Positions 9,708-18,660 of a stretch of DNA of 64,000 nt are shown piece after piece. Position numbers and translations under genes: made by a program. The number at the start of each line of letters is the position of its first letter. Position 1 is the stretch's first letter. The notes beneath the pieces are model-generated. The model was not told the DNA's origin. It was given only the letters and a program-made list of their open reading frames with translations, and made no database searches. The DNA is from Arsenicibacter rosenii (lineage in GTDB: Bacteria > Bacteroidota > Bacteroidia > Cytophagales > Spirosomataceae). Location: positions 1 through 64,000 of the forward strand of contig NZ_MORL01000011.1 in NCBI RefSeq assembly GCF_001870735.1. The letters run 5' to 3'.

Positions 9708-10096
9708 TGAATGGGTTGTTACGGATTGATCAGATCACGTATTAACCTACGCATTCAGCCTAAAACCGGATTTTTAACAAATAGGTATGTATCCTTATTT
9801 TGCATTTTCTACCTCACTGAGGCGTACAAAATCAGCCCGATATTCCTCACTATTAACTTGTTAAATAAATACCTCCGGCCGTCTTTTTTTTTGATTTTTT
9901 CAGAATGGCAAAGACCCTTTTGTTACTCTTATATACAAGTAAAATACTTTTAATTTAAGAAATCGCTATATAGGCTTCCAATCCGTTGCCCCTGAAAGGC
10001 AACAAAGCAACGGCTTGCTGCTGAAACATCCCGGTAACAAACAAAAGGGAGTGTTCTTTTTTTACCTACTTTTAAGCACCACTAACTTCCATACGT
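9708..10096. other. 389-bp divergent intergenic region
   Basis: No gene seen. AT-rich, between two divergent exported-protein genes, so it should hold promoters both ways; I could not pick a convincing TTTG/TAnnTTTG pair. At 9983-10013 two stems exclude each other: 9985-9990 with 9998-10003 (GTTGCC/GGCAAC), or 9983-9989 with 10007-10013 (CCGTTGC/GCAACGG). Confidence 0.5.
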
Positions 10097-11596
10097 ATGA
10101 AATCGTTCTATTCCACCCTGATACTGCTACTTTGCGTATCATTTTCAATCCTTTACGCTCAGACACCTGCCCGTCTGACAGTTACTATCCAGTCGCCCAA
10201 AGAAAACGATCAGCCTGTTCTCAGCGTGCCGGTTTTCTGGTATATATTACCGGAAAGTCATACAACATTGACTCAAACCGCGCCCGGTCAGTTCAGCGCC
10301 GTATTGGCCGTTGACCGCCCCCGGCTGGTCTATCTTCAATTTCGTGGTCAGTGGCTCAAACTATACGCCGAGCCCGGAAAAAGTATGGCTATAACGATTG
10401 ACGGAAAAGCCCCGGCCCAGCCAGCTCAGTTTGCCGAACCCCTCGCCCGGGAAAACACCCTGTTGCAGCAGTTGGGGTATACCAGCTATAACATGATGCC
10501 GGACCCGATGGTCAAACGGCCTTCGTCTTTGTCAGGGCTTCATGAACTGGCAGCGCAGCTGAACCGCGAAAAAAAGCAACAGCTTGACCGATGTCGCGAC
10601 AGCCGGCAGCAGGACCGCTTTAACTGGGCTTTTTACCATATTCTGGAAGGCGAAATCCGCTACAAACCTGTAATCGATATCACGAATAAAGGCATCTTTG
10701 GCATTCAGGGAGCTTCGGTTTATGATGTCAGTGAAAGCGTGAAAAATGTATTTGGCGATGAAGTAATCTCAGACGACCGGTTTATCGACAGCGATATGTA
10801 CTTTTTTAGTACAATCCACATGCAATTATCACAAAATATCCGTTGCGGTGCTGATACCAATTGTTACCAAAAACTAACGCGCGAAATTTATAATACAACA
10901 ACTGACCAGGAAATTCAGGAAAAGTATAGCCTGTTTGGTCAGCTTTTCTCTAAAATTCACGAGGCCGATTATTTTCTGACCGGTGCTACACGGGAAAAAG
11001 CCATGGCGCTGTTAATCCACTCGTTTAAAGATGATTTTCTGTACCTGCGCCCTGCCTATGATCTTTATCTGAAGCGTAACCCGCAAGGCAAACATCAACA
11101 GTTGATTGAGAAGGACCTGGCTCCGTTTTTTGCCTTTGAAAAGAAATCACCGGCAGCGTCGGAGACACGGTTTACGGATACGCATACACCCGTTAAAACA
11201 ATGGCCGACCTCTTGAAAGCCCATAAAGGCAAAGTCGTTTACGTTGATTTCTGGGGAAGCTGGTGCGGGCCATGCCGACAGGAAATGCCGCATGCGGCCA
11301 TGCTCAAAGAAAAAATGAAAGGTAAACCGGTTGATTTCCTGTACATCGCCTACGAAAACGGGATCGATGAAACCCACGTGAAGCGCTGGAAATCGGCCAT
11401 TGATAAGCTTAAGATTACCGGAACCCATTTTCTGGCCGACCATTCCTTCATGGAACAGTTGAAAAAAGACAAAATGGAAGTCGGGCAGTTCCCGACTTAT
11501 GCCCTTTTCGATAAGCAAGGCAAACTGATTAAATTCGGTGCTTCAGCTCCGTCAGATCAGGCATTATTGCAGGAACTGGAGCAGGCGATGAAGTAG
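10097..11596 (+). CDS. TlpA-family thioredoxin-like disulfide protein
   Basis: A 499-residue exported protein: signal peptide about 1-22 (ending LYAQ), a beta-rich then helical N-terminal region (about 25-350) of the type found in Bacteroidota TlpA/DUF4369-like proteins, and a C-terminal thioredoxin domain (about 365-499). The redox motif is C390-G-P-C393 within WGSWCGPCRQEMP, and the cis-proline follows in QFPTYALF. The expected role is periplasmic thiol-disulfide exchange, for example reducing cytochrome maturation or outer-membrane client proteins; the client is not visible. Monocistronic by context: a large hairpin follows at 11607. Confidence 0.85.
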   Translation: MKSFYSTLILLLCVSFSILYAQTPARLTVTIQSPKENDQPVLSVPVFWYILPESHTTLTQTAPGQFSAVLAVDRPRLVYLQFRGQWLKLYAEPGKSMAITIDGKAPAQPAQFAEPLARENTLLQQLGYTSYNMMPDPMVKRPSSLSGLHELAAQLNREKKQQLDRCRDSRQQDRFNWAFYHILEGEIRYKPVIDITNKGIFGIQGASVYDVSESVKNVFGDEVISDDRFIDSDMYFFSTIHMQLSQNIRCGADTNCYQKLTREIYNTTTDQEIQEKYSLFGQLFSKIHEADYFLTGATREKAMALLIHSFKDDFLYLRPAYDLYLKRNPQGKHQQLIEKDLAPFFAFEKKSPAASETRFTDTHTPVKTMADLLKAHKGKVVYVDFWGSWCGPCRQEMPHAAMLKEKMKGKPVDFLYIAYENGIDETHVKRWKSAIDKLKITGTHFLADHSFMEQLKKDKMEVGQFPTYALFDKQGKLIKFGASAPSDQALLQELEQAMK

Positions 11597-11606
11597 CGGT
11601 AGATGT

Positions 11607-11667
11607 GTGTTCAGACTCAGATCTACCGGGACGTTTTGAACTTCCTAGAAGGTCTGAGTCTGAACAC
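11607..11667. repeat. Long hairpin, 15-bp perfect stem
   Basis: Arms 11607-11621 and 11653-11667 (GTGTTCAGACTCAGA and its exact complement) enclose 31 nt, which contain an ACTTCCTAGAAGGT half-palindrome at their right side. It sits 11 bp after the thioredoxin gene. No T-run follows, so it resembles a dispersed REP-type element more than a classical terminator, though it could end transcription. Confidence 0.6.
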
Positions 11668-11761
11668 GACACCAAATAATCTACGCTATCCTGATGGATA
11701 AAATGTTTATTTAGCGGTAACTTTACACTTCTTCACAATTGTCCGGTTACCGTATTTTCTC

Positions 11762-12853
11762 ATGCGTACGTTTGTTATTCTGTTTCTTTTAATTGGCGCG
11801 TTAGTACTTGGCAAAATTTTCTTTTTCCCCAAACCCGAAGGCAAACCGAAGGACGGCACGGGTGGCGGCGGCTCCGGCAAAGGGGGCGACAAAGGTAAAA
11901 GCGCCGAAAAATCCCCTACAATTCCCGTCAGCATTTACCTGGCCAAAACCGAAAAGTTCGACAATACCCTCGCCGTTTCCGGCACTGTACTCCCCAACGA
12001 AGTCGTCGAACTGAAAGCCGAAGTCTCCGGCCGGCTTATGCAACTCAACGGGAAAGAAGGCACCTACGTCAACAAAGGCGAATTGATTGCTAAAATCAAC
12101 GACGACGAGCTCAAAGCACAACTGGTTAAACTGGGCTATGTCGAGAAACGGGCCCGCGACCTGGAAGCCCGCCAGAAACGCCTCCTGGCCATCGACGGGA
12201 TCAGCCGCGAGGAATATGATATCGCCGAAAGCAACGTCAACACCGCCCGCGCCGACAAGGACCTCCTCCTCACACAGCTCGCCAAAACCGAAATCCGGGC
12301 CCCGTTCAGCGGTAAGCTCGGCCTGCGGGCCATCAGTCAGGGCGCTTATCTCTCGCCGGGAACCCTTATCACTACCCTGGTACAGACAAACCCCGTCAAA
12401 GTCGATTTCGCCGTCCCCGAAAAATACGCCGGCCAGGTGCGTGTAGGGAGTATGGTGCGCTTCACCACCGAAGGCGTCAATGCCCCGATGTATGCCCGCG
12501 TAGCTGCCGTCAGCCCGCTGATTGACGAAGCACTCCGGACACTGAAAATCAGGGCCTATGCCGCAAACCCATCGGGCCATCTGGTACCGGGCATGTTCGT
12601 CCGGGTTGATCTGCCGTTGCAGGGCGATAACAACTCCATCCAGATTCCGAGCCAGGCCATTGTACCCGTGCTGAAAGGCAAAAAAGTATACGTGGTCCGC
12701 AATGGTAAAGCGCAGGAGACCTTTATCAAAACCGGTATCCGGAACGATCAGCAGGTACAGGTTACCGACGGCCTGACGCCCGGCGACTCGGTCATTACCA
12801 GCAGCATCATGGCTCTCAAAAACGGCACCAGCGTCAAGCCGAAGATTCAGTAA
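11762..12853 (+). CDS. RND efflux periplasmic adaptor subunit (membrane fusion protein)
   Basis: A 363-residue membrane fusion protein. An N-terminal membrane anchor (about 3-22) is followed by a Gly/Lys-rich linker (about 25-55), then a barrel-sandwich (lipoyl-like) half, a short alpha-hairpin (about 120-170), the second lipoyl half (TEIRAPFSGKLGLR), a beta-barrel and a membrane-proximal domain (GDSVITSSIMALKNG). It bridges the RND pump to an outer-membrane channel. The pump gene follows 98 bp downstream. No TolC-like gene is in the window, so the channel must be encoded elsewhere. The short hairpin fits HAE-1/MdtA-type adaptors. Confidence 0.92.
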   Translation: MRTFVILFLLIGALVLGKIFFFPKPEGKPKDGTGGGGSGKGGDKGKSAEKSPTIPVSIYLAKTEKFDNTLAVSGTVLPNEVVELKAEVSGRLMQLNGKEGTYVNKGELIAKINDDELKAQLVKLGYVEKRARDLEARQKRLLAIDGISREEYDIAESNVNTARADKDLLLTQLAKTEIRAPFSGKLGLRAISQGAYLSPGTLITTLVQTNPVKVDFAVPEKYAGQVRVGSMVRFTTEGVNAPMYARVAAVSPLIDEALRTLKIRAYAANPSGHLVPGMFVRVDLPLQGDNNSIQIPSQAIVPVLKGKKVYVVRNGKAQETFIKTGIRNDQQVQVTDGLTPGDSVITSSIMALKNGTSVKPKIQ

Positions 12854-12856
12854 TAA

Positions 12857-12937
12857 TGTAAAATGAATAATGAGTAATGGATAATATCTGATAGCAGGCA
12901 TCAATCCATTGTACATTTTACATTATCCATTACTCAT
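12857..12937. repeat. Inverted repeat between efflux adaptor and pump genes
   Basis: Perfect 16-bp arms (12870-12885 and 12922-12937, ATGAGTAATGGATAAT and its complement) plus a second pair, TGTAAAATG at 12857-12865 and CATTTTACA at 12914-12922, which compete for base 12922. It fills the whole gap inside an expected operon. Likely a dispersed palindromic element; it could lower or adjust pump expression relative to the adaptor. Confidence 0.6.
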
Positions 12938-12951
12938 TTAATCAACCAGTT

Positions 12952-15900
12952 ATGAGCATTTCAACGCTATCGATAAAACGCCCGGTGCTGGCCCTCGTGA
13001 TGAATACCCTCATCATGTTTTTCGGGTTTCTGGGCTTCCGGTACCTGGGCGTCCGCGAATTCCCGTCCATTGACCCGCCCGTAATTTCGATCCGGACTAA
13101 CTATGCCGGGGCCAATGCCGACATCATCGAATCGCAGATTACCGAACCCCTTGAAAAGCAGTTGAACAGCATTGAGGGCATTAAATCCATTAACTCGTCG
13201 AGCAGCCAGGGACGCAGCGAAATCACCGTTGAGTTTGGCATTGACGTGGACATGGAACGCGCCGCCAACGACGTCCGCGACAAAGTATCGGCGTCGGCCC
13301 GCACCCTGCCGCAGGACATCGACGGGCCACCGATTGTGAGCAAGGCCGATGCCAACTCCGATCAGATCATGATCCTGACCCTTCAGAGCGATACACGGTC
13401 GCACCTGGAAGTGAACGAATACGCCGAAAATGTGATTGCCCAGCGCCTGCAAACCATCAACGGTGTCAGCGAGGTCTCGATCATGGGACAGAAAAAATAC
13501 GCCATGCGGATCTGGATGGACCCCGATAAGATGGCAGCCTTTAACATTACGGCGCAGGACGTTAAAGCGGCTCTGGATAAGGAAAATGTAGAACTGCCCA
13601 GCGGTAAGGTTGTTGGTAACTCCACCGAACTGACGGTCAAAACCATCGGCCGGTTTAAGACCGAAGACGACTTTAACAACATGATTGTGAAGACACTGGG
13701 CGACAACGTCATTCACCTTGGCGACATCGGGCAGGCCGAGCTTGGCCCTGAAAATGAGGAGAGTGTGCTGCGCCTGAACGGGGTACCGATGATCGGTCTG
13801 GGAATTGTGCCGCAGCCCGGTTCTAACCACCTCGACATCTCGGAAGAGGTAACGAAGCGGGTGGCCGAAATCCGGAAGGATCTGCCCAAAGACTACAAGC
13901 TGGATGTGATGTTCGACACGACAATTTTCGTCAAGCGGTCGGTGGAGGAAGTAGCCGAAACGCTGTTTATCGCCATTGCGCTCGTGGTCCTGATCATTTA
14001 CCTGTTCTTCCGCGACTGGCTGGTAGCGTTCCGGCCGCTGATCGATATTCCGGTTTCGCTGATCGGTACGTTCTTCGTCATGTACCTCATGGGCTACTCC
14101 ATCAACGTGCTTACCCTGCTGGCCATTGTGATGGCAACCGGTCTGGTGGTCGATGACGGAATTGTGGTTACCGAGAATATTTTCAAGAAGATTGAGCAAG
14201 GCATGAACCCTGTCGAAGCCGCGATTAAAGGCTCGAATGAAATCATTTTTGCCGTTTTGTCGACGTCAATTACGCTGGCGGCGGTGTTCCTGCCGGTGAT
14301 TTTCATGGAAGGTTTTGTCGGTAAGCTCTTCCGCGAATTCGGGGTGGTTATTTCGGTGGCGGTCCTGATTTCGGCCTTCGTGTCGCTGACGCTGACGCCG
14401 ATGCTGAATGCCTACCTCAACCGCAAGACCCACAAAAAAGGCTGGTTCTACGAAAAAACCGAGCCTTATTTTGAGGCCATGACCAACGCCTATCACGATC
14501 AGCTGGCCGGTTTCTTCAAAGCCCGCTGGGTAGCGTTGCCGGTCATTGCCCTCACCATCGGCATGATCTGGTTCTTCGGCCGCGACCTTCAGTCGGAGCT
14601 GGCCCCGCTCGACGACCGCAACTGGTTCCGGCTCAACATGACCGCCCCCGAAGGCACCTCGTTCGAATACATGGACGATTACATGCAGCGGGTACAGGTT
14701 ATGCTCCAGGACTCCATGCCCGAGAAACAGGGCATTATGCTGGTGACAGCCCCCGGCCGGACCGGCTCGGGCAGCCCTAATTCGGGCAGCGGGCGGGTAT
14801 TCCTGACCGACCGCATGAGCCGTAAAATGACCCAGCAGGCCATTGCCGACAAAACAACCAAACTGCTCAAAAAACTGCCCGATGCCAAATCGGTGGTGGT
14901 GCAGCAGCAGACCATTTCGGTGGATACGCGGGGCGGCCTGCCGGTACAGTATGTGGTGCAGGCGCCTGATTTTGAGAAACTACGCGAATATCTGCCGAAA
15001 TTTCTGGAACTGGCCCAGGAAGACCCGACCTTTACCTCGGTCGATGCCAACCTGAAATTCAACAAACCGGAAGTGAATATTCTGATTGACCGCGAGAAGG
15101 CCAAGTCAATCGGGGTCTCCGTGGCCGACGTGGCTCAGACGGTACAGTTGGCTCTGGCGGGTCAGCGCTTTGGTTATTTTACGATGACGGGCCGGCAATA
15201 TCAGGTAATTGGCCAGTTCGACCGCGCCAACCGTAATGAACCGCTCGATGTGTCGAAAATGTACGTAAAGACGGCCAGCGGCGACGTTATTCAACTGGAT
15301 AACATCGTGAAAATGGATGAACAAAGCAGCCCGCCGCAGTTATTCCACTTCAACCGGTATATGAGTGCCACGGTACAGGCCGCTCTCGCGCCCGGCAAAA
15401 CCATCGGCGACGGCATCAAGGCCATGGATCAGGTCCGCGACAAACTGGCCGATCAAAGTATCCGGACGGCCCTCAGCGGTGCCTCGCGCGACTATGCCGA
15501 AAGCCAGTCGAATACCCTCTTTTCGTTTATGCTGGCGCTGGCGCTGGTTTATTTTATCCTCGCCGCCCAGTTTGAGAGCTTTATTGACCCGTTTATTATC
15601 ATGCTGACGGTGCCGCTGGCCATCGGCGGCGCGGTTTTCTCGCTGTGGTATTTCAACCAGACCTTCAATATTTTCAGTCAGATCGGGATTATCATGCTGA
15701 TCGGGCTGGTTACCAAAAACGGGATCCTGATCGTTGAATTTGCCAACCAGCTGCGCGAAGAAGGCATGTCGGTCAAAGAAGCCGCGCTGGAAGCGGCCAC
15801 GCTCCGGCTGCGGCCCATCCTGATGACCAGTCTGGCCACGGTACTCGGAGCCCTGCCGATTGCCCTGGCCCTGGGTTCGGCCGGTCAGAGCCGGATGTCG

Positions 15901-16059
15901 ATGGGAACGGTTATTATCGGCGGGCTCTTGTTCTCACTCGTGCTGACACTATTTGTGATTCCGGCAATGTATACGTTCCTGTCGCGAAAAAACCGGGGCC
16001 ACAGCGCCGAAACCCGGCAGTTATTCATCGACGAAGACAAACCGGTTGCCACCGTTTAA
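12952..16059 (+). CDS. RND efflux pump inner-membrane permease (HAE-1/AcrB type)
   Basis: A 1035-residue resistance-nodulation-division transporter with the standard plan: TM1, large periplasmic porter/docking loop (about 35-335), TM2-6, TM7, second loop (about 560-860), TM8-12. The proton-relay aspartates are D401 and D402 in TGLVVDDGIVVTENIF, matching D407/D408 of AcrB, which marks it as a proton-driven drug or lipid exporter rather than a heavy-metal type. It pairs with the adaptor immediately upstream. The substrate cannot be read from sequence. A clear rho-independent terminator follows at 16065. Confidence 0.95.
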   Translation: MSISTLSIKRPVLALVMNTLIMFFGFLGFRYLGVREFPSIDPPVISIRTNYAGANADIIESQITEPLEKQLNSIEGIKSINSSSSQGRSEITVEFGIDVDMERAANDVRDKVSASARTLPQDIDGPPIVSKADANSDQIMILTLQSDTRSHLEVNEYAENVIAQRLQTINGVSEVSIMGQKKYAMRIWMDPDKMAAFNITAQDVKAALDKENVELPSGKVVGNSTELTVKTIGRFKTEDDFNNMIVKTLGDNVIHLGDIGQAELGPENEESVLRLNGVPMIGLGIVPQPGSNHLDISEEVTKRVAEIRKDLPKDYKLDVMFDTTIFVKRSVEEVAETLFIAIALVVLIIYLFFRDWLVAFRPLIDIPVSLIGTFFVMYLMGYSINVLTLLAIVMATGLVVDDGIVVTENIFKKIEQGMNPVEAAIKGSNEIIFAVLSTSITLAAVFLPVIFMEGFVGKLFREFGVVISVAVLISAFVSLTLTPMLNAYLNRKTHKKGWFYEKTEPYFEAMTNAYHDQLAGFFKARWVALPVIALTIGMIWFFGRDLQSELAPLDDRNWFRLNMTAPEGTSFEYMDDYMQRVQVMLQDSMPEKQGIMLVTAPGRTGSGSPNSGSGRVFLTDRMSRKMTQQAIADKTTKLLKKLPDAKSVVVQQQTISVDTRGGLPVQYVVQAPDFEKLREYLPKFLELAQEDPTFTSVDANLKFNKPEVNILIDREKAKSIGVSVADVAQTVQLALAGQRFGYFTMTGRQYQVIGQFDRANRNEPLDVSKMYVKTASGDVIQLDNIVKMDEQSSPPQLFHFNRYMSATVQAALAPGKTIGDGIKAMDQVRDKLADQSIRTALSGASRDYAESQSNTLFSFMLALALVYFILAAQFESFIDPFIIMLTVPLAIGGAVFSLWYFNQTFNIFSQIGIIMLIGLVTKNGILIVEFANQLREEGMSVKEAALEAATLRLRPILMTSLATVLGALPIALALGSAGQSRMSMGTVIIGGLLFSLVLTLFVIPAMYTFLSRKNRGHSAETRQLFIDEDKPVATV

Positions 16060-16064
16060 ACCAG

Positions 16065-16109
16065 AATGGCCTGTTTCTCACCAGTACACCAGAGAAGCAG
16101 GCCATTTTT
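16065..16109 (+). terminator. Rho-independent terminator after the RND pump
   Basis: Stem of about 15 bp with one G-T pair (16065-16079 with 16092-16106; core AATGGCCTG / CAGGCCATT), a 12-nt loop and a T-run at 16105-16109. It starts 6 bp after the stop codon. Confidence 0.85.
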
Positions 16110-16180
16110 AATAAGTAGAAAACACGGCCTATCTGCCTTACCATAGGGGAATGTAATACAACCAACTCACGATTTACTAT

Positions 16181-17041
16181 ATGACAACACGCAGATCGTT
16201 TCTGAAACACACGGGCGGACTGATGGCACTTGCCGGAGCAAGTCCCGTAATGGCCACAGCCGTTGCGCCGGAAACAACCGCTGCCGCGCCGGCCGAAGAC
16301 CTTTTCAAACTCGGCATGGCAGGTTACACGTTTGTCCACTTCAAACTTGATCAGGCCCTTGAAATGATGCGCAAAGTGGACGTGCGTTATTTGTGTATCA
16401 AAGACTTTCACCTGCCCTTCAACAGTACCGACGAGCAGATTGCGGCCTTTCATGCGCAGTTGAAGGCTTCCAACGTAACAGGCTATGCGGTCGGGCCGAT
16501 TTACATGAAAACAACTCAGGAAATCGATAACGGGTTTGCCTACGCGAAGCGGGTTGGTGTCAAACTGATCGTGGGCGTTCCGAACGAAGACCTGTTGCCG
16601 TATGTCGAAAAGAAAGTAAAGGAATATGACATGCGCTATGCCATTCATATTCACGGCCCGGACATTAAGCTGTGGCCCAATGCCTCGTCGGTGATTGATG
16701 CCGTAAAAAATCTCGACCCGCGCATGGGGATGTGCTTTGACATGGGCCACGATGCCCGTTTCGGCGACGATCCGATTGCCGATCTGAAAAAGTACGCCGA
16801 CCGTATTTTCGATATTCACCTCAAAAACGTATCGGCGGCCTCGAAAGAAGGCAAAACCTGCGAACTCGGCCGGGGTATTATCGACGTACCGGCATTTGTT
16901 GACATGCTGCGCAAAATCAAATACAGCGGCAGTTGCAGCCTCGAATACGAAAAAGACATGAAAGACCCGCTGGCCGGCATCGCCGAATCGGTCGGTTATT
17001 TCAAAGGGGTTTGTGATTCAACCAAAAAACGCAAAAGCTAA
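16181..17041 (+). CDS. Tat-exported sugar phosphate isomerase/epimerase-fold (TIM barrel) protein
   Basis: A 286-residue protein with a twin-arginine signal (TRRSFLK at 3-9, Ala-rich h-region, cleavage near residue 30) and a xylose-isomerase-like / AP endonuclease 2 TIM barrel. Candidate metal ligands lie in HIHGPDIKLWP, CFDMGHDARFGDD, FDIHLKN and SLEYEKD near the C-terminus, in the positions usual for this fold. Export folded via Tat fits a periplasmic metalloenzyme acting on sugars or glycosides. In Bacteroidota such proteins often accompany secreted Gfo/Idh/MocA oxidoreductases, and one follows here 202 bp downstream. Possible activities are isomerase, epimerase or 3-keto-glycoside lyase; sequence alone does not choose. 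Confidence 0.85.
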   Translation: MTTRRSFLKHTGGLMALAGASPVMATAVAPETTAAAPAEDLFKLGMAGYTFVHFKLDQALEMMRKVDVRYLCIKDFHLPFNSTDEQIAAFHAQLKASNVTGYAVGPIYMKTTQEIDNGFAYAKRVGVKLIVGVPNEDLLPYVEKKVKEYDMRYAIHIHGPDIKLWPNASSVIDAVKNLDPRMGMCFDMGHDARFGDDPIADLKKYADRIFDIHLKNVSAASKEGKTCELGRGIIDVPAFVDMLRKIKYSGSCSLEYEKDMKDPLAGIAESVGYFKGVCDSTKKRKS

Positions 17042-17049
17042 CATACAAC

Positions 17050-17228
17050 CTACCCCACCCCCTGCCCCCTCCCCTGAAAACAGGAGAGGGGATCGTCCCT
17101 GACGTGTTTACGCGTTTTCGTTCCCCTCCCCTCAATTGAGGGGCGTGAAAACGGAATTATTACGCAGTGCTTCGGGGAGTTTTCGTTCCCCTCCCCTCAA
17201 TTGAGGGGAGGGGCCAGGGGTGGGGTTA
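17050..17228. repeat. MITE-like element with G/C-run terminal inverted repeats and an internal 30-bp direct repeat
   Basis: The gap between the two Tat-exported genes is almost entirely one structure. Its ends are imperfect inverted repeats (17050-17075, CTACCCCACCCCCTG..., against 17204-17228, ...CCAGGGGTGGGGTTA). Inside is a perfect 30-bp direct repeat at 17114-17143 and 17179-17208, each copy holding the palindrome CCCCTCAATTGAGGGG. There is no coding capacity and no transposase nearby. It resembles a non-autonomous miniature element or compound REP. Confidence 0.6.
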
Positions 17229-17243
17229 AGCTACATATAACAC

Positions 17244-18587
17244 ATGGAAAACTCCAGAAGAGAATTTATAAAAAAGGCCGCCCTTGGCGCTGCCGGTCTG
17301 ACTGTCGGTGGCCTGGCCAACGGCATGTCAGCAAAAAGCTACAACAAAATCATCGGGGCCAACGAGCGCCTGAACCTGGCCATTGCCGGTTTGGGTCGCC
17401 GTCTGGGTGCTTATTACGAGCCGGTTAAGCTGAAAAGCAGCAATGTGGAACTGGTTTACCTCTGCGACGTCATGAAGAAGCAGCGGGAGTCGGGCATGCA
17501 ACGTTTTTCGAAGCATATCGACTACAAGCCGAAGCTCGAAAACGATATCCGCGTTGTACTGGCCGACAAAAACGTAGATGCCATCTTCATTGCCACGCCT
17601 GACCACTGGCACGCGCCCGGCACCTGGATGTCGGTACAGGCGGGTAAGCACGTATACGTGGAAAAGCCTTGCAGCCACAACCCGCGCGAAGGTGAAATAC
17701 TGATGGAATGCCAGAAAAAATACGGCAAGGTGATTCAGATGGGTAACCAGCAGCGTTCGGCGGCCGAAACCATCGACATCGTCAACCAGATTCATAACGG
17801 CGCCATCGGGACAGCCTACAAAGCCATTGCGTTTTATGCAGCCCAGCGCGGCGAGGTACCGATTGCCAAAAAAGCCCCCGTTCCGGACGGCCTCGACTGG
17901 GATCTGTTCCAGGGCCCTGCTCCCCGCACGGCATACACCCACGATACCTGGGATTACAACTGGCACTGGTATGGCTGGACATACGGTACGGCTGAAAGCG
18001 GCAACAACGCCACGCACGAGCTCGACGTTGCCCGCTGGGCCCTGCAGGTCGAATATCCGGAGTATGTCTCGGTTGAAGCCGACAAGCGTCACTTCAAAAA
18101 CGACGGCTGGATGGTATACGACACCATGGATGCCAGCTTCCGGTTCCCGGGCAACAAAATCATCAAGTGGGACGGTCAGAGCCGCAACGGCTACAAGACG
18201 TATGGCAGTGACCGTGGTACGGTCATCTACGGTTCAAACGGCAGCGTATATGTTGACCGTGACGGCTATCGCCTCTACAACCGTGAAGGTAAAATGATCA
18301 AGGAAAGCAAAGCGAGCGGTAACGAAGCCGGTACAGCCCTAGGCGGCGGCGGCGATATGACAACCCGCCACGTGGTGAACTTCTTTGAAGCCATCCGCGG
18401 CAAGGAAAAACAAAACTCGCCGATCGACGAAGGCGCGAAGAGTACGCACCTGTGCCACCTGGCCAACATTTCGTACCGGACCAACAAATCGTTTGCGGTG
18501 GATACCAAAACCGGCCACATCCGCGACAAGGAGGCCATGAAGTTCTGGAGCCGCGAATACGAAAAAGGCTGGGAATTTAAAGGCTAA
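17244..18587 (+). CDS. Tat-exported Gfo/Idh/MocA family oxidoreductase
   Basis: A 447-residue NAD(P)-dependent oxidoreductase. The Tat signal is SRREFIKK (4-11) with a Gly/Ala h-region. The Rossmann domain begins at about 40 (NLAIAGLGRRLG), with the family's TPDHWH and VEKPCSHNP segments; the EKP lysine is the expected catalytic residue. The C-terminal alpha/beta domain contains the substrate-side histidine candidates in NATHELDVARWAL. Exported members carry a tightly bound cofactor and act on glycosides, sometimes as GH109 enzymes or 3-keto-forming oxidoreductases. The adjacent Tat-exported isomerase-fold gene suggests a two-step periplasmic sugar conversion. The upstream gap holds a MITE-like repeat, so promoter sharing is uncertain. 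Confidence 0.88.
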   Translation: MENSRREFIKKAALGAAGLTVGGLANGMSAKSYNKIIGANERLNLAIAGLGRRLGAYYEPVKLKSSNVELVYLCDVMKKQRESGMQRFSKHIDYKPKLENDIRVVLADKNVDAIFIATPDHWHAPGTWMSVQAGKHVYVEKPCSHNPREGEILMECQKKYGKVIQMGNQQRSAAETIDIVNQIHNGAIGTAYKAIAFYAAQRGEVPIAKKAPVPDGLDWDLFQGPAPRTAYTHDTWDYNWHWYGWTYGTAESGNNATHELDVARWALQVEYPEYVSVEADKRHFKNDGWMVYDTMDASFRFPGNKIIKWDGQSRNGYKTYGSDRGTVIYGSNGSVYVDRDGYRLYNREGKMIKESKASGNEAGTALGGGGDMTTRHVVNFFEAIRGKEKQNSPIDEGAKSTHLCHLANISYRTNKSFAVDTKTGHIRDKEAMKFWSREYEKGWEFKG

Positions 18588-18592
18588 ACCCC

Positions 18593-18632
18593 ATTCCGGA
18601 TTAACGGCTATTCCGGAGTTAAAATCCGGAAT
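18593..18632 (+). terminator. Hairpin after the Gfo/Idh/MocA gene
   Basis: Inverted repeat ATTCCGGATT (18593-18602) with AATCCGGAAT (18623-18632), extendable inward with a 2-nt bulge. It starts 6 bp after the stop. No strong T-run follows, so termination is a moderate call. Confidence 0.5.
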
Positions 18633-18660
18633 CACATAACGTCAGATTAAACTCCGACGG

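Noticed and set aside
11801-12916. 371-codon open frame on the minus strand across the efflux adaptor gene
   Set aside because: Exactly antisense to a clear membrane fusion protein, no recognisable domain. Long antisense frames are common in G+C-rich genes.
12967-14199. 410-codon open frame on the minus strand across the RND pump gene
   Set aside because: Antisense shadow of a well-conserved pump; His/Gln/Asp-rich translation with no family match.
17114-17208. Possible CRISPR-like repeat pair
   Set aside because: Only two copies, a spacer-sized gap by chance, no cas genes, and the repeats sit within terminal inverted repeats of a larger element.
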